A stretch of 5,536 nt of DNA, taken from Desulfurellales bacterium (GTDB lineage Bacteria; Campylobacterota_A; Desulfurellia; Desulfurellales; Hippeaceae). This document shows positions 1 through 5,536 of the stretch, one piece after another. The DNA is taken from positions 1-5,536 of the forward strand of contig JALTDI010000262.1 in NCBI GenBank assembly GCA_027074255.1. The letters run 5' to 3'. Within the stretch, counting starts at the first letter, position 1. Every line of letters begins with the position of its first letter. The notes under the pieces were generated by a model that searched no databases, had not been told where the DNA came from, and saw nothing but the letters and a program-made list of their open reading frames with translations. A program made the position numbers and the translations under genes.

Positions 1-419
1 TTTTTAGGGTAGCGAACACTCTCCACAACCTTGTTTGATTTGATTTTATTCTCAAAAGATTGAAAATATTTAACATTCGTATATTTAGATTCAAAGAATA
101 GCTCTATGGAATAAGGAAAAGGATTTTTATCAAACAGACTCTTGTCTATCGAAAACTTGCTTACCATCTCCTTAAAGGCTTCTTCTTTGTATATAATATG
201 AGCCTTGATTACCCCCTTTTGCTGTTCAATTGAAGCAACAAGGTTGTCAACAGAAGACTTATCGGCGCTCGGCAGACAAAAAACATACATGGGTATATGC
301 GACTTTTGCTCCATCACATACCTGTTGATGCCGAAAAATATACTCATCAATATACTCATAGTTAGAACAAATGCCGTAACAACAAAGAAAAACGCTATGC
401 CAACGTTATTTTTTTTCAT
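1..419 (-). CDS. ftsX: FtsX-like cell division membrane protein, N-terminal part (cut by left window edge)
   Basis: This open frame starts at ATG 419 and reads 139 codons without a stop to the left edge, so the C-terminal half of a normally ~300-residue protein is missing. The visible part has a very short cytoplasmic N-terminus, one hydrophobic membrane segment at about residues 7-31 (FFFVVTAFVLTMSILMSIFF), then an extracytoplasmic domain. That domain carries FtsX hallmarks: the helix EEAFKEMVSKF near residues 79-89, the NPFP turn at 99-102 followed by a beta strand (usually NPLP in the family), and VVESVRYPK at about 131-139. In the FtsEX family this loop recruits periplasmic or cell-wall hydrolase regulators such as EnvC or PcsB. 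The start overlaps the end of ftsE by 14 bases, as expected for a coupled FtsE-FtsX pair. Only a weak Shine-Dalgarno (GTGAG, 5 bases upstream) is visible, so translation is probably coupled to ftsE. The family call is firm; partners and activity are inferred. Confidence 0.87.
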   Translation of the reverse strand, partial: MKKNNVGIAFFFVVTAFVLTMSILMSIFFGINRYVMEQKSHIPMYVFCLPSADKSSVDNLVASIEQQKGVIKAHIIYKEEAFKEMVSKFSIDKSLFDKNPFPYSIELFFESKYTNVKYFQSFENKIKSNKVVESVRYPK

Positions 420-1035
420 TTAAACTCACATCAAGTATATTAAATTCATCGTCCAAAGCGGATTGTGATGTTATTAAAAACGTTATACCTCTATCCTTAT
501 TAAGGTATTTAAAAAGCTCAACCACCTTCTTTTTATACTGCGAAGAAAGGTACCTCACCGGCTCATCCGCCAAAACAAGAGGAAAATTAAATATTATGCC
601 CCTTGCAATATTGACGAGAGACTGTTCGCTTAAAGACAGTTCACTCGGATATTTATCAAGCAGATGCCCAACGGACAGCATATCAAAAATATCCTCGGAT
701 AAATACAGTTTCCTCTTTGTCATCCTCGTTATTATCGATATATTGTCTTTAACCCTCAGACCGCTTATCAGTCTTATATCCTCAAAGATTATACCAAGGT
801 AACGCCTTAAAAGTATAATGCCCGAATAATTCAAATCCGCAACATTGGAATCAAATACACGGATATAACCGCTGTCGGGCTTAACAGCTCCGTAAATCAT
901 CTTTAAGATGGTGCTCTTACCCGTTGACTGATCCCCCACTATTTGATTAATGGTATTTGAGGGAACACGAAAATTTAATCCGTCCAGCACCCTCTTTTTG
1001 CCGAAGCTTTTTACAACTTCAATGAATTCAACCAT
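406..1035 (-). CDS. ftsE: Divergent FtsE-like ABC ATPase with degenerate catalytic motifs
   Basis: A 209-residue ABC nucleotide-binding protein (E. coli FtsE is 222) directly upstream of an FtsX-like gene, so most likely the cytoplasmic ATPase of an FtsEX complex. Motifs in order: Walker A GDQSTGKST (34-42, minimal GxxxxGKS kept, middle Gly replaced by Ser), Q-loop region GIIFEDIRLI (81-90, FtsE normally has FQD), signature LSLSEQ (133-138, normally LSGGEQ), Walker B LVLADEP (153-159, Asp157 and Glu158 intact), D-loop RYLSS (161-165, normally GNLD), and switch LITSQS (187-192, normally the THD histidine). It can therefore probably bind ATP, but residues that build the sandwiched hydrolysis site are altered. 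The reading frame is intact and overlaps both neighbours, which argues against a pseudogene. No clear Shine-Dalgarno precedes ATG 1035; the start overlaps the tktC stop by 8 bases, suggesting translational coupling. The family call is firm; loss of ATPase activity is inference. Confidence 0.85.
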   Translation of the reverse strand: MVEFIEVVKSFGKKRVLDGLNFRVPSNTINQIVGDQSTGKSTILKMIYGAVKPDSGYIRVFDSNVADLNYSGIILLRRYLGIIFEDIRLISGLRVKDNISIITRMTKRKLYLSEDIFDMLSVGHLLDKYPSELSLSEQSLVNIARGIIFNFPLVLADEPVRYLSSQYKKKVVELFKYLNKDRGITFLITSQSALDDEFNILDVSLNEKK

Positions 1036-1954
1036 ACAGCTTGTCTTTTATTTTTTTGGCAAAGGATTCTTTTGTAAATCCAAACTTGCAAAATAGGTCG
1101 TCTTTTGTGCCTGATTCTCCGAATACGTCTTCTAATCCTGTTTTAATAGTATAAACAGGCAGGTTCTCCGATAAAAACTCACAAACGGCAGAGCCGAGCC
1201 CGCCTATTATAGAGTGTTCCTCAAATGTAAACACTCTTTGCGTCTTCTTTGCAGAATTATAAATAGTATCCTCATCAAGCGGTTTAACAGAGGGAGAGTT
1301 AATCACCTCGACATTAATATTGTCCTTTTTTAACAGCTTGGCCGCTTCAAGCGCAATATAGCTCATCATACCGCAGGCTATAAGTGTGGCATCACTGCCC
1401 TTCTTCAGCACCTCGGCTTTTCCTATCTCAAATGACGGCTTATTTGTTATTAAAGGTGACTTAGCCCTTGATGTTCTTATATAAACTGGCCCTTCCATAT
1501 CCATTGTGGCCGACACAACGGCAAATGCCTCGTTATAATCCGCCGGCACCACAACTTTCATATTGGGAAGCGAGCGCATCAGGGCAATATCTGCAACAGA
1601 CTGGTGCGAACCTCCGTCCTCTCCTACACTAATGCCGGAGTGTGAACCGCATAAAACAACATGAAGGTTTTGATAACAGATTGACTGCCTTACGGGCTCA
1701 AAAGCCCTGCCGGTTATGAAAACGGCAAAGGATGAAGCGTAGGGTTTCAAACCGCTCAAAGCCATACCCGCTGCAATGTCAACCATATTCGATTCTGCTA
1801 TGCCTATATTAAAAAAACGATCGGGGTAGGTTTTTTTAAATTCAGCCGATTTTGTTGAGCCCGATAAATCGGCATCCAAAACAACAACTCTCTTATCCTT
1901 GCCTATTTCAACCAATGCTTTACCGTAGGCTTCTCTTGTGGCTTTTTTTTCCAT
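1028..1954 (-). CDS. Transketolase, C-terminal subunit (pyrimidine-binding and C-terminal domains)
   Basis: This 308-residue protein corresponds to the second half of transketolase and must pair with the product of the preceding gene to make a working enzyme that moves two-carbon units between sugar phosphates. The pyrimidine (Pyr) domain contains FFNIGIAESNMVDIAAGMA (47-65); Glu54 is the conserved glutamate that activates thiamine diphosphate by contacting its aminopyrimidine ring. It is followed by the SHSGISVGEDGGSHQSVAD region (104-122), with a conserved His at 117. The C-terminal domain starts near 175 and has TFEEHSIIGGLGSAV (243-257) and DVFGESG (276-282). The length matches split-type C subunits in archaea and many bacteria. 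ATG 1954 overlaps the N-subunit stop by one base (TAATG) and follows the strongest ribosome binding site in the window. Split relatives also act on other sugars (for example apulose phosphate), so the exact substrate is not proven; a pentose phosphate role is the default. Confidence 0.93.
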   Translation of the reverse strand: MEKKATREAYGKALVEIGKDKRVVVLDADLSGSTKSAEFKKTYPDRFFNIGIAESNMVDIAAGMALSGLKPYASSFAVFITGRAFEPVRQSICYQNLHVVLCGSHSGISVGEDGGSHQSVADIALMRSLPNMKVVVPADYNEAFAVVSATMDMEGPVYIRTSRAKSPLITNKPSFEIGKAEVLKKGSDATLIACGMMSYIALEAAKLLKKDNINVEVINSPSVKPLDEDTIYNSAKKTQRVFTFEEHSIIGGLGSAVCEFLSENLPVYTIKTGLEDVFGESGTKDDLFCKFGFTKESFAKKIKDKLYG

Positions 1955-2769
1955 TATCTCAATTCCTCCAATGCTTTTGCAAGCTCCGTATCCGAAGGAG
2001 CAACACCGTGATATTCAACTCTGTTTGACATAAAAGATACACCCATGCCTTTTACGGTTCTTGCTATAATAGCCGTAGGGCTTACCACATTGCGTTTAGC
2101 CGTGGTCAGCGTATCTATCAAATTTTTATAAGAATGGCCGCTTATTTCATATGTCCTAAAATTAAACGCTTCAAATTTCTCTTTTATCGGGTAGATATTC
2201 ATCACATCCCTGCACTGACCGTCTATCTGCAAACCGTTGTTGTCCACAATAACGGTTAAATTTGATAATTTATAGTGAGCTGCGGCCATCAAAGCTTCAT
2301 ATACCAAGCCCTCCTGCATTTCTCCGTCTCCTATAATACAAAAAACGTTATAGCGCTTATGCAGAACCTTTGCCGCAAGGGACATGCCGACAGCCTGAGA
2401 TATGCCGTTGCCCAAAGAGCCCGTGGATGCCTCAATGCCGGGCAGCTTTTTTGAATCGGGATGCCCTTGGAGCGGCGAGCCGAGCTGCCTTAATGTCCAA
2501 AGTAGCTGTTTATCAAAAAATCCTGCCTCAGCCAAAACGGCGTATAGAGCAGGGCAAGCATGACCTTTTGACAAAACAAGTCTGTCCCTGTCTTCCCAGT
2601 CCGGTCTTTGAGGGTCGTATTTCATAATACCGCCGAAATACAGAGCAACAAGAATATCAGTAACACTTAATGAGCCACCGCTATGTCCGCTGCCGGCTTT
2701 GTTAAGCATGGTTAACACGTCACGTCTTATACCCTTTGATATCTCTTCCAATTTGCCGAAATCATCCAT
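1954..2769 (-). CDS. Transketolase, N-terminal subunit (thiamine diphosphate/PP domain)
   Basis: A 271-residue protein matching the diphosphate-binding half of transketolase. Visible active-site elements are AGSGHSGGSLS (25-35, His29 of the substrate channel), SKGHACPALYAVLAEAG (67-83, His70), GHP (102-104, His103), STGSLGNGISQAVGMSLA (115-132), and the thiamine diphosphate/Mg motif starting at GDGEMQEG (147-154) and ending at VDNNG (175-179), the classic GDG...NN spacing. The C-terminus RTVKGMGVSFM (237-247) and EYHG (252-255) is also standard. The polypeptide then stops, and the Pyr and C-terminal domains are supplied by the next gene, whose ATG overlaps this stop; the two are expected to form a heterotetramer. 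ATG 2769 is preceded at 7 bases by a GAAGG Shine-Dalgarno and lies 2 bases past the hemD stop. The residue set fits transketolase rather than DXP synthase or pyruvate dehydrogenase E1. The exact sugar substrate is inferred. Confidence 0.93.
   Translation of the reverse strand: MDDFGKLEEISKGIRRDVLTMLNKAGSGHSGGSLSVTDILVALYFGGIMKYDPQRPDWEDRDRLVLSKGHACPALYAVLAEAGFFDKQLLWTLRQLGSPLQGHPDSKKLPGIEASTGSLGNGISQAVGMSLAAKVLHKRYNVFCIIGDGEMQEGLVYEALMAAAHYKLSNLTVIVDNNGLQIDGQCRDVMNIYPIKEKFEAFNFRTYEISGHSYKNLIDTLTTAKRNVVSPTAIIARTVKGMGVSFMSNRVEYHGVAPSDTELAKALEELR
1964..1969 (-). promoter_or_regulatory. Ribosome binding site of transketolase C subunit
   Basis: GGAGGA read on the minus strand lies 9 bases before ATG 1954, inside the last codons of the N-subunit gene. 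It is the best Shine-Dalgarno match in the window. It would let the C subunit initiate on its own as well as by coupling through TAATG, which suits a protein needed in equal amounts with its partner. Confidence 0.75.
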
Positions 2770-2771
2770 TC

Positions 2772-3641
2772 CTACACCTTCTTTATATATTCAAACATAT
2801 CCTTAATCGTTGCCTTATCCGGCATTTCAGCATTAAAGCCGCACGATTCTATATAGTTTTTTGTTGTTTTCCCTATTGCTATAATTTTTTTTATGCGCTT
2901 TGCAAAATCAAAGCTCTTCAAAGCCTCTTTAATATGCCAAAAAGCGCTGGGTGATGAGAAAAGGCCAAAATCAAACCATCTATCGTCGTATCTATAATAA
3001 TCTATATTTTTTGATATTACATTTTCATAAACGGGCACAATCTTTACGTTTTTCAGCTCATCAAAGGATTTATTGTATTTTTCCGGTGCTACGACCAAAA
3101 CATTCTCCTTATCTTTTAGAAATTCAATCAAGGAAGCCCCGTAAAATTCATCGGGCACATAATCCATTTTAAACCCGTATTTATTAAGTTTTTCAGCTGT
3201 TTTGGAGCCCACTGCGGCTATTTTTTTTGAACAGAAAAACCTGACATTTATCTTTTCAAGAAAAAAATCAACCGCCCTTTTACTTGTAAACACCACCCAT
3301 AAGCAGCTGTCATCGACAACAAAATCAATCGGTTTAAATTCCAGAGAATCAACCGGATAGATATCAAGCTGGCCGTCGTAAAGCGATGTGTATCTTACCA
3401 AATCCTCCCTGTTGGCACTGAATAAAACACTGTATTTATTGGCACTTTTTTTTTGCTTATACTCAAAGACAATATCGCTTGCCTTGTTTATATCGCCTTG
3501 TAAGATAATCTCCTCGTCTTTTTTGACCAGCGTTTCGCATTTGAGCAAAAATTTTCTGTTAACATCCTTATCGGGTTTTACGGGCTGAGTCAAAACCGGG
3601 AAATAACTTAACGGCAAATCGCCTGCTGCACTTATTATCAT
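2772..3641 (-). CDS. hemD: Uroporphyrinogen-III synthase with N-terminal extension
   Basis: HemD cyclises hydroxymethylbilane with inversion of ring D to give uroporphyrinogen III, the branch point to heme, siroheme and cobalamin. The sequence diverges strongly between species, as HemD does, but the two-domain pattern is clear: VVFTSKRAVDFF (116-127), IAAVGSKTAEKL (141-152), YVPDEFYGASLIEFL (161-175), VLVVAPEK (181-188), VPVYENV (202-208), FGLFSSPSAF (225-234), IIAIGKTTKNYIESCGF (253-269) and a final leucine/isoleucine-rich helix. At 289 residues it is about 40 longer than usual. The HemD core appears to begin only near residue 70 (KYSVLFSANRED), leaving about 68 N-terminal residues that I do not recognise. 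ATG 3641 is supported by the 4-base ATGA overlap with hemC and an AGGA Shine-Dalgarno 7 bases upstream, and no later in-frame ATG precedes the core. Position right after hemC strengthens the call. Confidence 0.9.
   Translation of the reverse strand: MIISAAGDLPLSYFPVLTQPVKPDKDVNRKFLLKCETLVKKDEEIILQGDINKASDIVFEYKQKKSANKYSVLFSANREDLVRYTSLYDGQLDIYPVDSLEFKPIDFVVDDSCLWVVFTSKRAVDFFLEKINVRFFCSKKIAAVGSKTAEKLNKYGFKMDYVPDEFYGASLIEFLKDKENVLVVAPEKYNKSFDELKNVKIVPVYENVISKNIDYYRYDDRWFDFGLFSSPSAFWHIKEALKSFDFAKRIKKIIAIGKTTKNYIESCGFNAEMPDKATIKDMFEYIKKV
2777..2781 (-). promoter_or_regulatory. Ribosome binding site of transketolase N subunit
   Basis: GAAGG read on the minus strand ends 7 bases before ATG 2769 and lies within the final lysine-valine codons of hemD. 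It supports the chosen start immediately after the hemD TAG. Confidence 0.6.
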
Positions 3642-4522
3642 TTCTCTATCCTATTTTTAATTTCATTTACACACTGGCTGAGCGTTAAAAGAACACTTTC
3701 CGAGCAGAATGAATATCTGATATTCTTTGTTATGTCGTCTTCAAAACCGTACATAACATCCATACAAAAGTTCTTTTCAACAAAAAAAGCATGAGCTCCA
3801 ATGGGATAATTGCAGGATGCATTGAGCTGGGCGACAAAACTTCTCTCACAATCTACACAAAGTTTGGTCGTTTTATCCTCCAATTTGAAAATTTCCTCCG
3901 CAAAATCCGCGTTTTTTAAAAATTCTATTGCCACAACTCCCTGTCCCGCCGCAGGAATAACGGCATCCAAGTCATACATAAAAGAAATGTCATACAATCC
4001 AAGCCTTAATAGTCCGGCTTTTGATACAACTATAGCATCTATATCGCCGTTTTGAAGTTTTTTTAGGCGTGTGTCGAGGTTGCCCCTTAAATCGGCAAAG
4101 TCAAAATCATTTCTTATTCTGTACAGCTCGGCTCTCCTTCTTAAAGATGTGGTACCGACAGCAGCTCCTTTTTTAATATCAAAAAGTCCTCCCTGATATG
4201 AAACAAAAACATCACGCCAATCGTCACGTTTAAGGGCAGCAAATTCAAATACTCCTGAATCAAAAACGCTCATATCCTTTAAGCTGTGCACCGCAATATC
4301 TATCTCTTCATTTATCAAAGCCTGCTCTATATCTTTGACAAACAGGCCTTTACCCCCAAACTCATACAATGGGGCATCTATTTTATCCCCTATGGTTTTA
4401 ATGGGTACAACCTCGCAGCCGAATCCCGCCTCTTCCATTTTATCTTTTACAAGATTGGCCTGCCAAAGGGCGAGTTTCGAGGAGCGGGTTCCTATTTTGA
4501 ACTGTTTTCCGAAAAGAAGCAT
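3638..4522 (-). CDS. hemC: Porphobilinogen deaminase (hydroxymethylbilane synthase)
   Basis: This enzyme polymerises four porphobilinogens into hydroxymethylbilane in the cytoplasm, using a covalently bound dipyrromethane cofactor. All 294 residues are present (family about 300-320). Motifs in order: KIGTRSSKLALWQA (9-22), GGKGLFVKDIEQAL (56-69), DIAVHSLKDM (75-84) with catalytic Asp83, GTTSLRRRAEL (123-133) with the arginines that bind substrate carboxylates, LRGNLDTRL (145-153), IPAAGQGVVAIE (189-200) and LNASCNYPIGA (233-243), where Cys237 is the cofactor attachment cysteine. The usual proline after the catalytic KD-M stretch is Ser85, a minor change. ATG 4522 lies 31 bases inside the end of hemA and has an AAAGGA Shine-Dalgarno at 6 bases; there is no other plausible start before the GTR motif. 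The stop overlaps the hemD start in ATGA. HemC sits between HemA and HemD in gene order and pathway, so the assignment is very secure. Confidence 0.97.
   Translation of the reverse strand: MLLFGKQFKIGTRSSKLALWQANLVKDKMEEAGFGCEVVPIKTIGDKIDAPLYEFGGKGLFVKDIEQALINEEIDIAVHSLKDMSVFDSGVFEFAALKRDDWRDVFVSYQGGLFDIKKGAAVGTTSLRRRAELYRIRNDFDFADLRGNLDTRLKKLQNGDIDAIVVSKAGLLRLGLYDISFMYDLDAVIPAAGQGVVAIEFLKNADFAEEIFKLEDKTTKLCVDCERSFVAQLNASCNYPIGAHAFFVEKNFCMDVMYGFEDDITKNIRYSFCSESVLLTLSQCVNEIKNRIEK
3649..3652 (-). promoter_or_regulatory. Ribosome binding site of hemD
   Basis: AGGA read on the minus strand lies 7 bases before ATG 3641, inside the 3' end of hemC. Together with the ATGA stop/start overlap it decides the hemD start, and so supports the unusual N-terminal extension being translated. 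Confidence 0.6.
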
Positions 4523-5536
4523 TTCACATCCTTTTTTACATTTTCTATTTTAAATATTCTCTTTAACAGCTCTACATACATATCGCCTTCGGGATGATCT
4601 ATGAATAGTTTGATATTTTTCGTAGGTTCGTGCAGAAGCTTATTAATAAGGGAATGGGTCAGCTGCTCAACACCGGCAATGATTTCGTCGTTCAAATCGT
4701 CTTTATACATTTTTTTAAATTTGCTCAGTTCTGTTTTTCTCGTTCTTTCGGCTATTATTCTCAATTTTTTTATGATTTCGTCATAGTCAAGCGATTCAAC
4801 ATACTTCTTGTAAGACTCGATTTCCTCTTCTAAAAGCTCGGCAGCAATGCGCGCCTGCTCGTTTCTAAAGCGCATCGAGTCATCTATAACGCTTTTTAAA
4901 TCGTCTATTAAAACAAGAATGACATTATTCAGCTGGCCTACGGCGTCTTCCGTATCCCTCGGAACAGCCATATCTATAATTAAAAGCCGTCTGCTGCCGG
5001 GTATCATCTCTTTTTTAATAACAGGCTCTTTGGATGCGGTTGAGGTTATAACAATATCAACATCTCCCATTACGGAGTCTATCTTTTTTATGCCTATAAC
5101 CTCGGCATTGTATTCATTACCCATATCAACGGCATTCTTTTTGGTTCTGTTTGCTATATACGTTATTTTAGCACCGGCTTCACTAAGATGCTGGCAGGCC
5201 AATCTGTTCATCTCGCCTACGCCGATGTTTAACACCTTTTTGTCCTTTACATCCATTATCTCCTTAGCCCTCAGCATAGCCGCATAGGCAAGGCTCACTG
5301 CGCCCTTTGATATATCGGTTTTGCTTTTTATTATCTTAGCAGCATGGAATGCCCTTCTCATTATCCTGTTGGTCACAACGCCGCTTGTCATAAGTTCCAC
5401 AGACCATTTGTATGCATCTTTTAACTGGCCCAATATCTGAGGCTCACCAATTACCATGGAATCAAGGCTGCTTGCCACCTTAAAAATATGCCTTACAACA
5501 TCTATTCCGTGCTTGATGTATAAAATGCCGTACAGC
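4492..5536 (-). CDS. hemA: Glutamyl-tRNA reductase (N-terminus beyond right window edge)
   Basis: HemA reduces glutamyl-tRNA(Glu) with NADPH to glutamate-1-semialdehyde, the committed first step of the C5 route to 5-aminolevulinate. The frame is open to the right edge. The 347 visible residues lack roughly the first 90, including the catalytic-cysteine part of the N-terminal domain. The GTG at 5478 is internal, because the family sequence continues upstream as YIKHGIDVVRHIFK. Visible motifs (numbered from the edge): ASSLDSMVIGEPQILGQLK (21-39, signature region), the NADPH-binding VLNIGVGEMNRLACQHL (101-117), YIANRTKKNA (126-135), ITSTAS (163-168), LIIDMAVPRD (185-194), then a helical dimerisation domain ending with LLHEPTKNIK at about 302-311. 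The GAGEMG-type loop reads GVGEMN, a tolerated variant. It opens the visible hemA-hemC-hemD set; its promoter must lie outside the window. Any N-terminal feedback or degradation signal cannot be seen. Confidence 0.97.
   Translation of the reverse strand, partial: LYGILYIKHGIDVVRHIFKVASSLDSMVIGEPQILGQLKDAYKWSVELMTSGVVTNRIMRRAFHAAKIIKSKTDISKGAVSLAYAAMLRAKEIMDVKDKKVLNIGVGEMNRLACQHLSEAGAKITYIANRTKKNAVDMGNEYNAEVIGIKKIDSVMGDVDIVITSTASKEPVIKKEMIPGSRRLLIIDMAVPRDTEDAVGQLNNVILVLIDDLKSVIDDSMRFRNEQARIAAELLEEEIESYKKYVESLDYDEIIKKLRIIAERTRKTELSKFKKMYKDDLNDEIIAGVEQLTHSLINKLLHEPTKNIKLFIDHPEGDMYVELLKRIFKIENVKKDVKCFFSENSSK
4529..4534 (-). promoter_or_regulatory. Ribosome binding site of hemC
   Basis: AAAGGA read on the minus strand lies 6 bases before ATG 4522, inside the hemA coding sequence. 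It fixes the hemC start within hemA and explains how hemC can initiate although the hemA stop lies 31 bases further downstream. Confidence 0.7.

Noticed and set aside
205..423. A 72-codon plus-strand frame near the left edge
   Set aside because: The minus strand here encodes the FtsX-like protein with a membrane segment and the NPFP motif, so the plus-strand frame is a shadow.
1954..1956. The transketolase split as a frameshift or premature stop in a single gene
   Set aside because: The second half has its own ATG, a GGAGGA ribosome binding site and the normal domain boundary of known split transketolases.
1028..2769. Assignment of the pair as DXP synthase or pyruvate dehydrogenase E1
   Set aside because: Motifs such as AGSGHSGGSLS, SKGHACPALY, the C-terminal EYHG of the N subunit and FEEHSIIGGLGSAV are transketolase-type, and DXP synthase is normally a single chain.
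4286..4597. A 103-codon plus-strand frame, plus another overlapping plus-strand frame at 4335-4553
   Set aside because: Both are antisense to hemC and the end of hemA, where the minus-strand proteins carry clear catalytic motifs; neither shows family features.
4847..5287. A 146-codon open frame on the plus strand
   Set aside because: It lies entirely antisense to well-conserved hemA motifs, has no recognisable domain and is best explained as a shadow of the real gene.
5476..5478. GTG as the start codon of hemA
   Set aside because: The frame continues upstream to the window edge with family-consistent sequence (YIKHGIDVVRHIFK), so this GTG is an internal valine codon.
1..5536. Search for promoters, terminators, riboswitches, RNA genes, CRISPR arrays, mobile elements or a new defence system
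   Set aside because: The genes abut or overlap throughout, leaving no intergenic space; I saw no repeat arrays, inverted-repeat ends, transposase or nuclease motifs. All seven genes belong to recognisable core families.

Overview
This 5.5 kb window is gene-dense chromosomal DNA with every gene on the minus strand, so it is transcribed from right to left. In transcription order it holds: glutamyl-tRNA reductase (hemA, missing its N-terminus at the right edge), porphobilinogen deaminase (hemC), uroporphyrinogen-III synthase (hemD), the N-terminal and C-terminal halves of a split transketolase, an FtsE-like ABC ATPase, and the start of an FtsX-like membrane protein that runs off the left edge. 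No intergenic gap exceeds 2 bases. The junctions are a 31-base overlap (hemA/hemC), a 4-base ATGA overlap (hemC/hemD), a 2-base gap (hemD/tktN), a 1-base TAATG overlap (tktN/tktC), an 8-base overlap (tktC/ftsE) and a 14-base overlap (ftsE/ftsX). This looks like the middle of one translationally coupled operon. I see no promoter, terminator, RNA gene, repeat array or mobile element.

The organism is probably a low-to-moderate GC (about 40% by eye), Gram-negative-type bacterium that makes 5-aminolevulinate by the C5 (tRNA-Glu) route. The hemA-hemC-hemD order, a two-gene transketolase and the AT-leaning codon use would fit a group such as Deferribacterota. That placement is a low-confidence inference; the window has no phylogenetic marker that settles it.

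Functionally, HemA, HemC and HemD supply three steps of tetrapyrrole synthesis, with HemB and HemL encoded elsewhere. The two transketolase polypeptides together form one thiamine diphosphate enzyme of the non-oxidative pentose phosphate pathway. FtsE and FtsX would form an inner-membrane complex that controls cell-wall hydrolases during division.

The most unusual content is the FtsE homologue. It keeps the Walker A lysine and the Walker B Asp-Glu. It has lost both signature-motif glycines (LSGGE to LSLSE), the Q-loop glutamine (to Glu), the H-loop histidine (to Gln) and the D-loop Asp. Its neighbour FtsX looks ordinary. A second point of interest is a roughly 68-residue N-terminal extension on HemD, joined to the catalytic core across a run of nine adenines.
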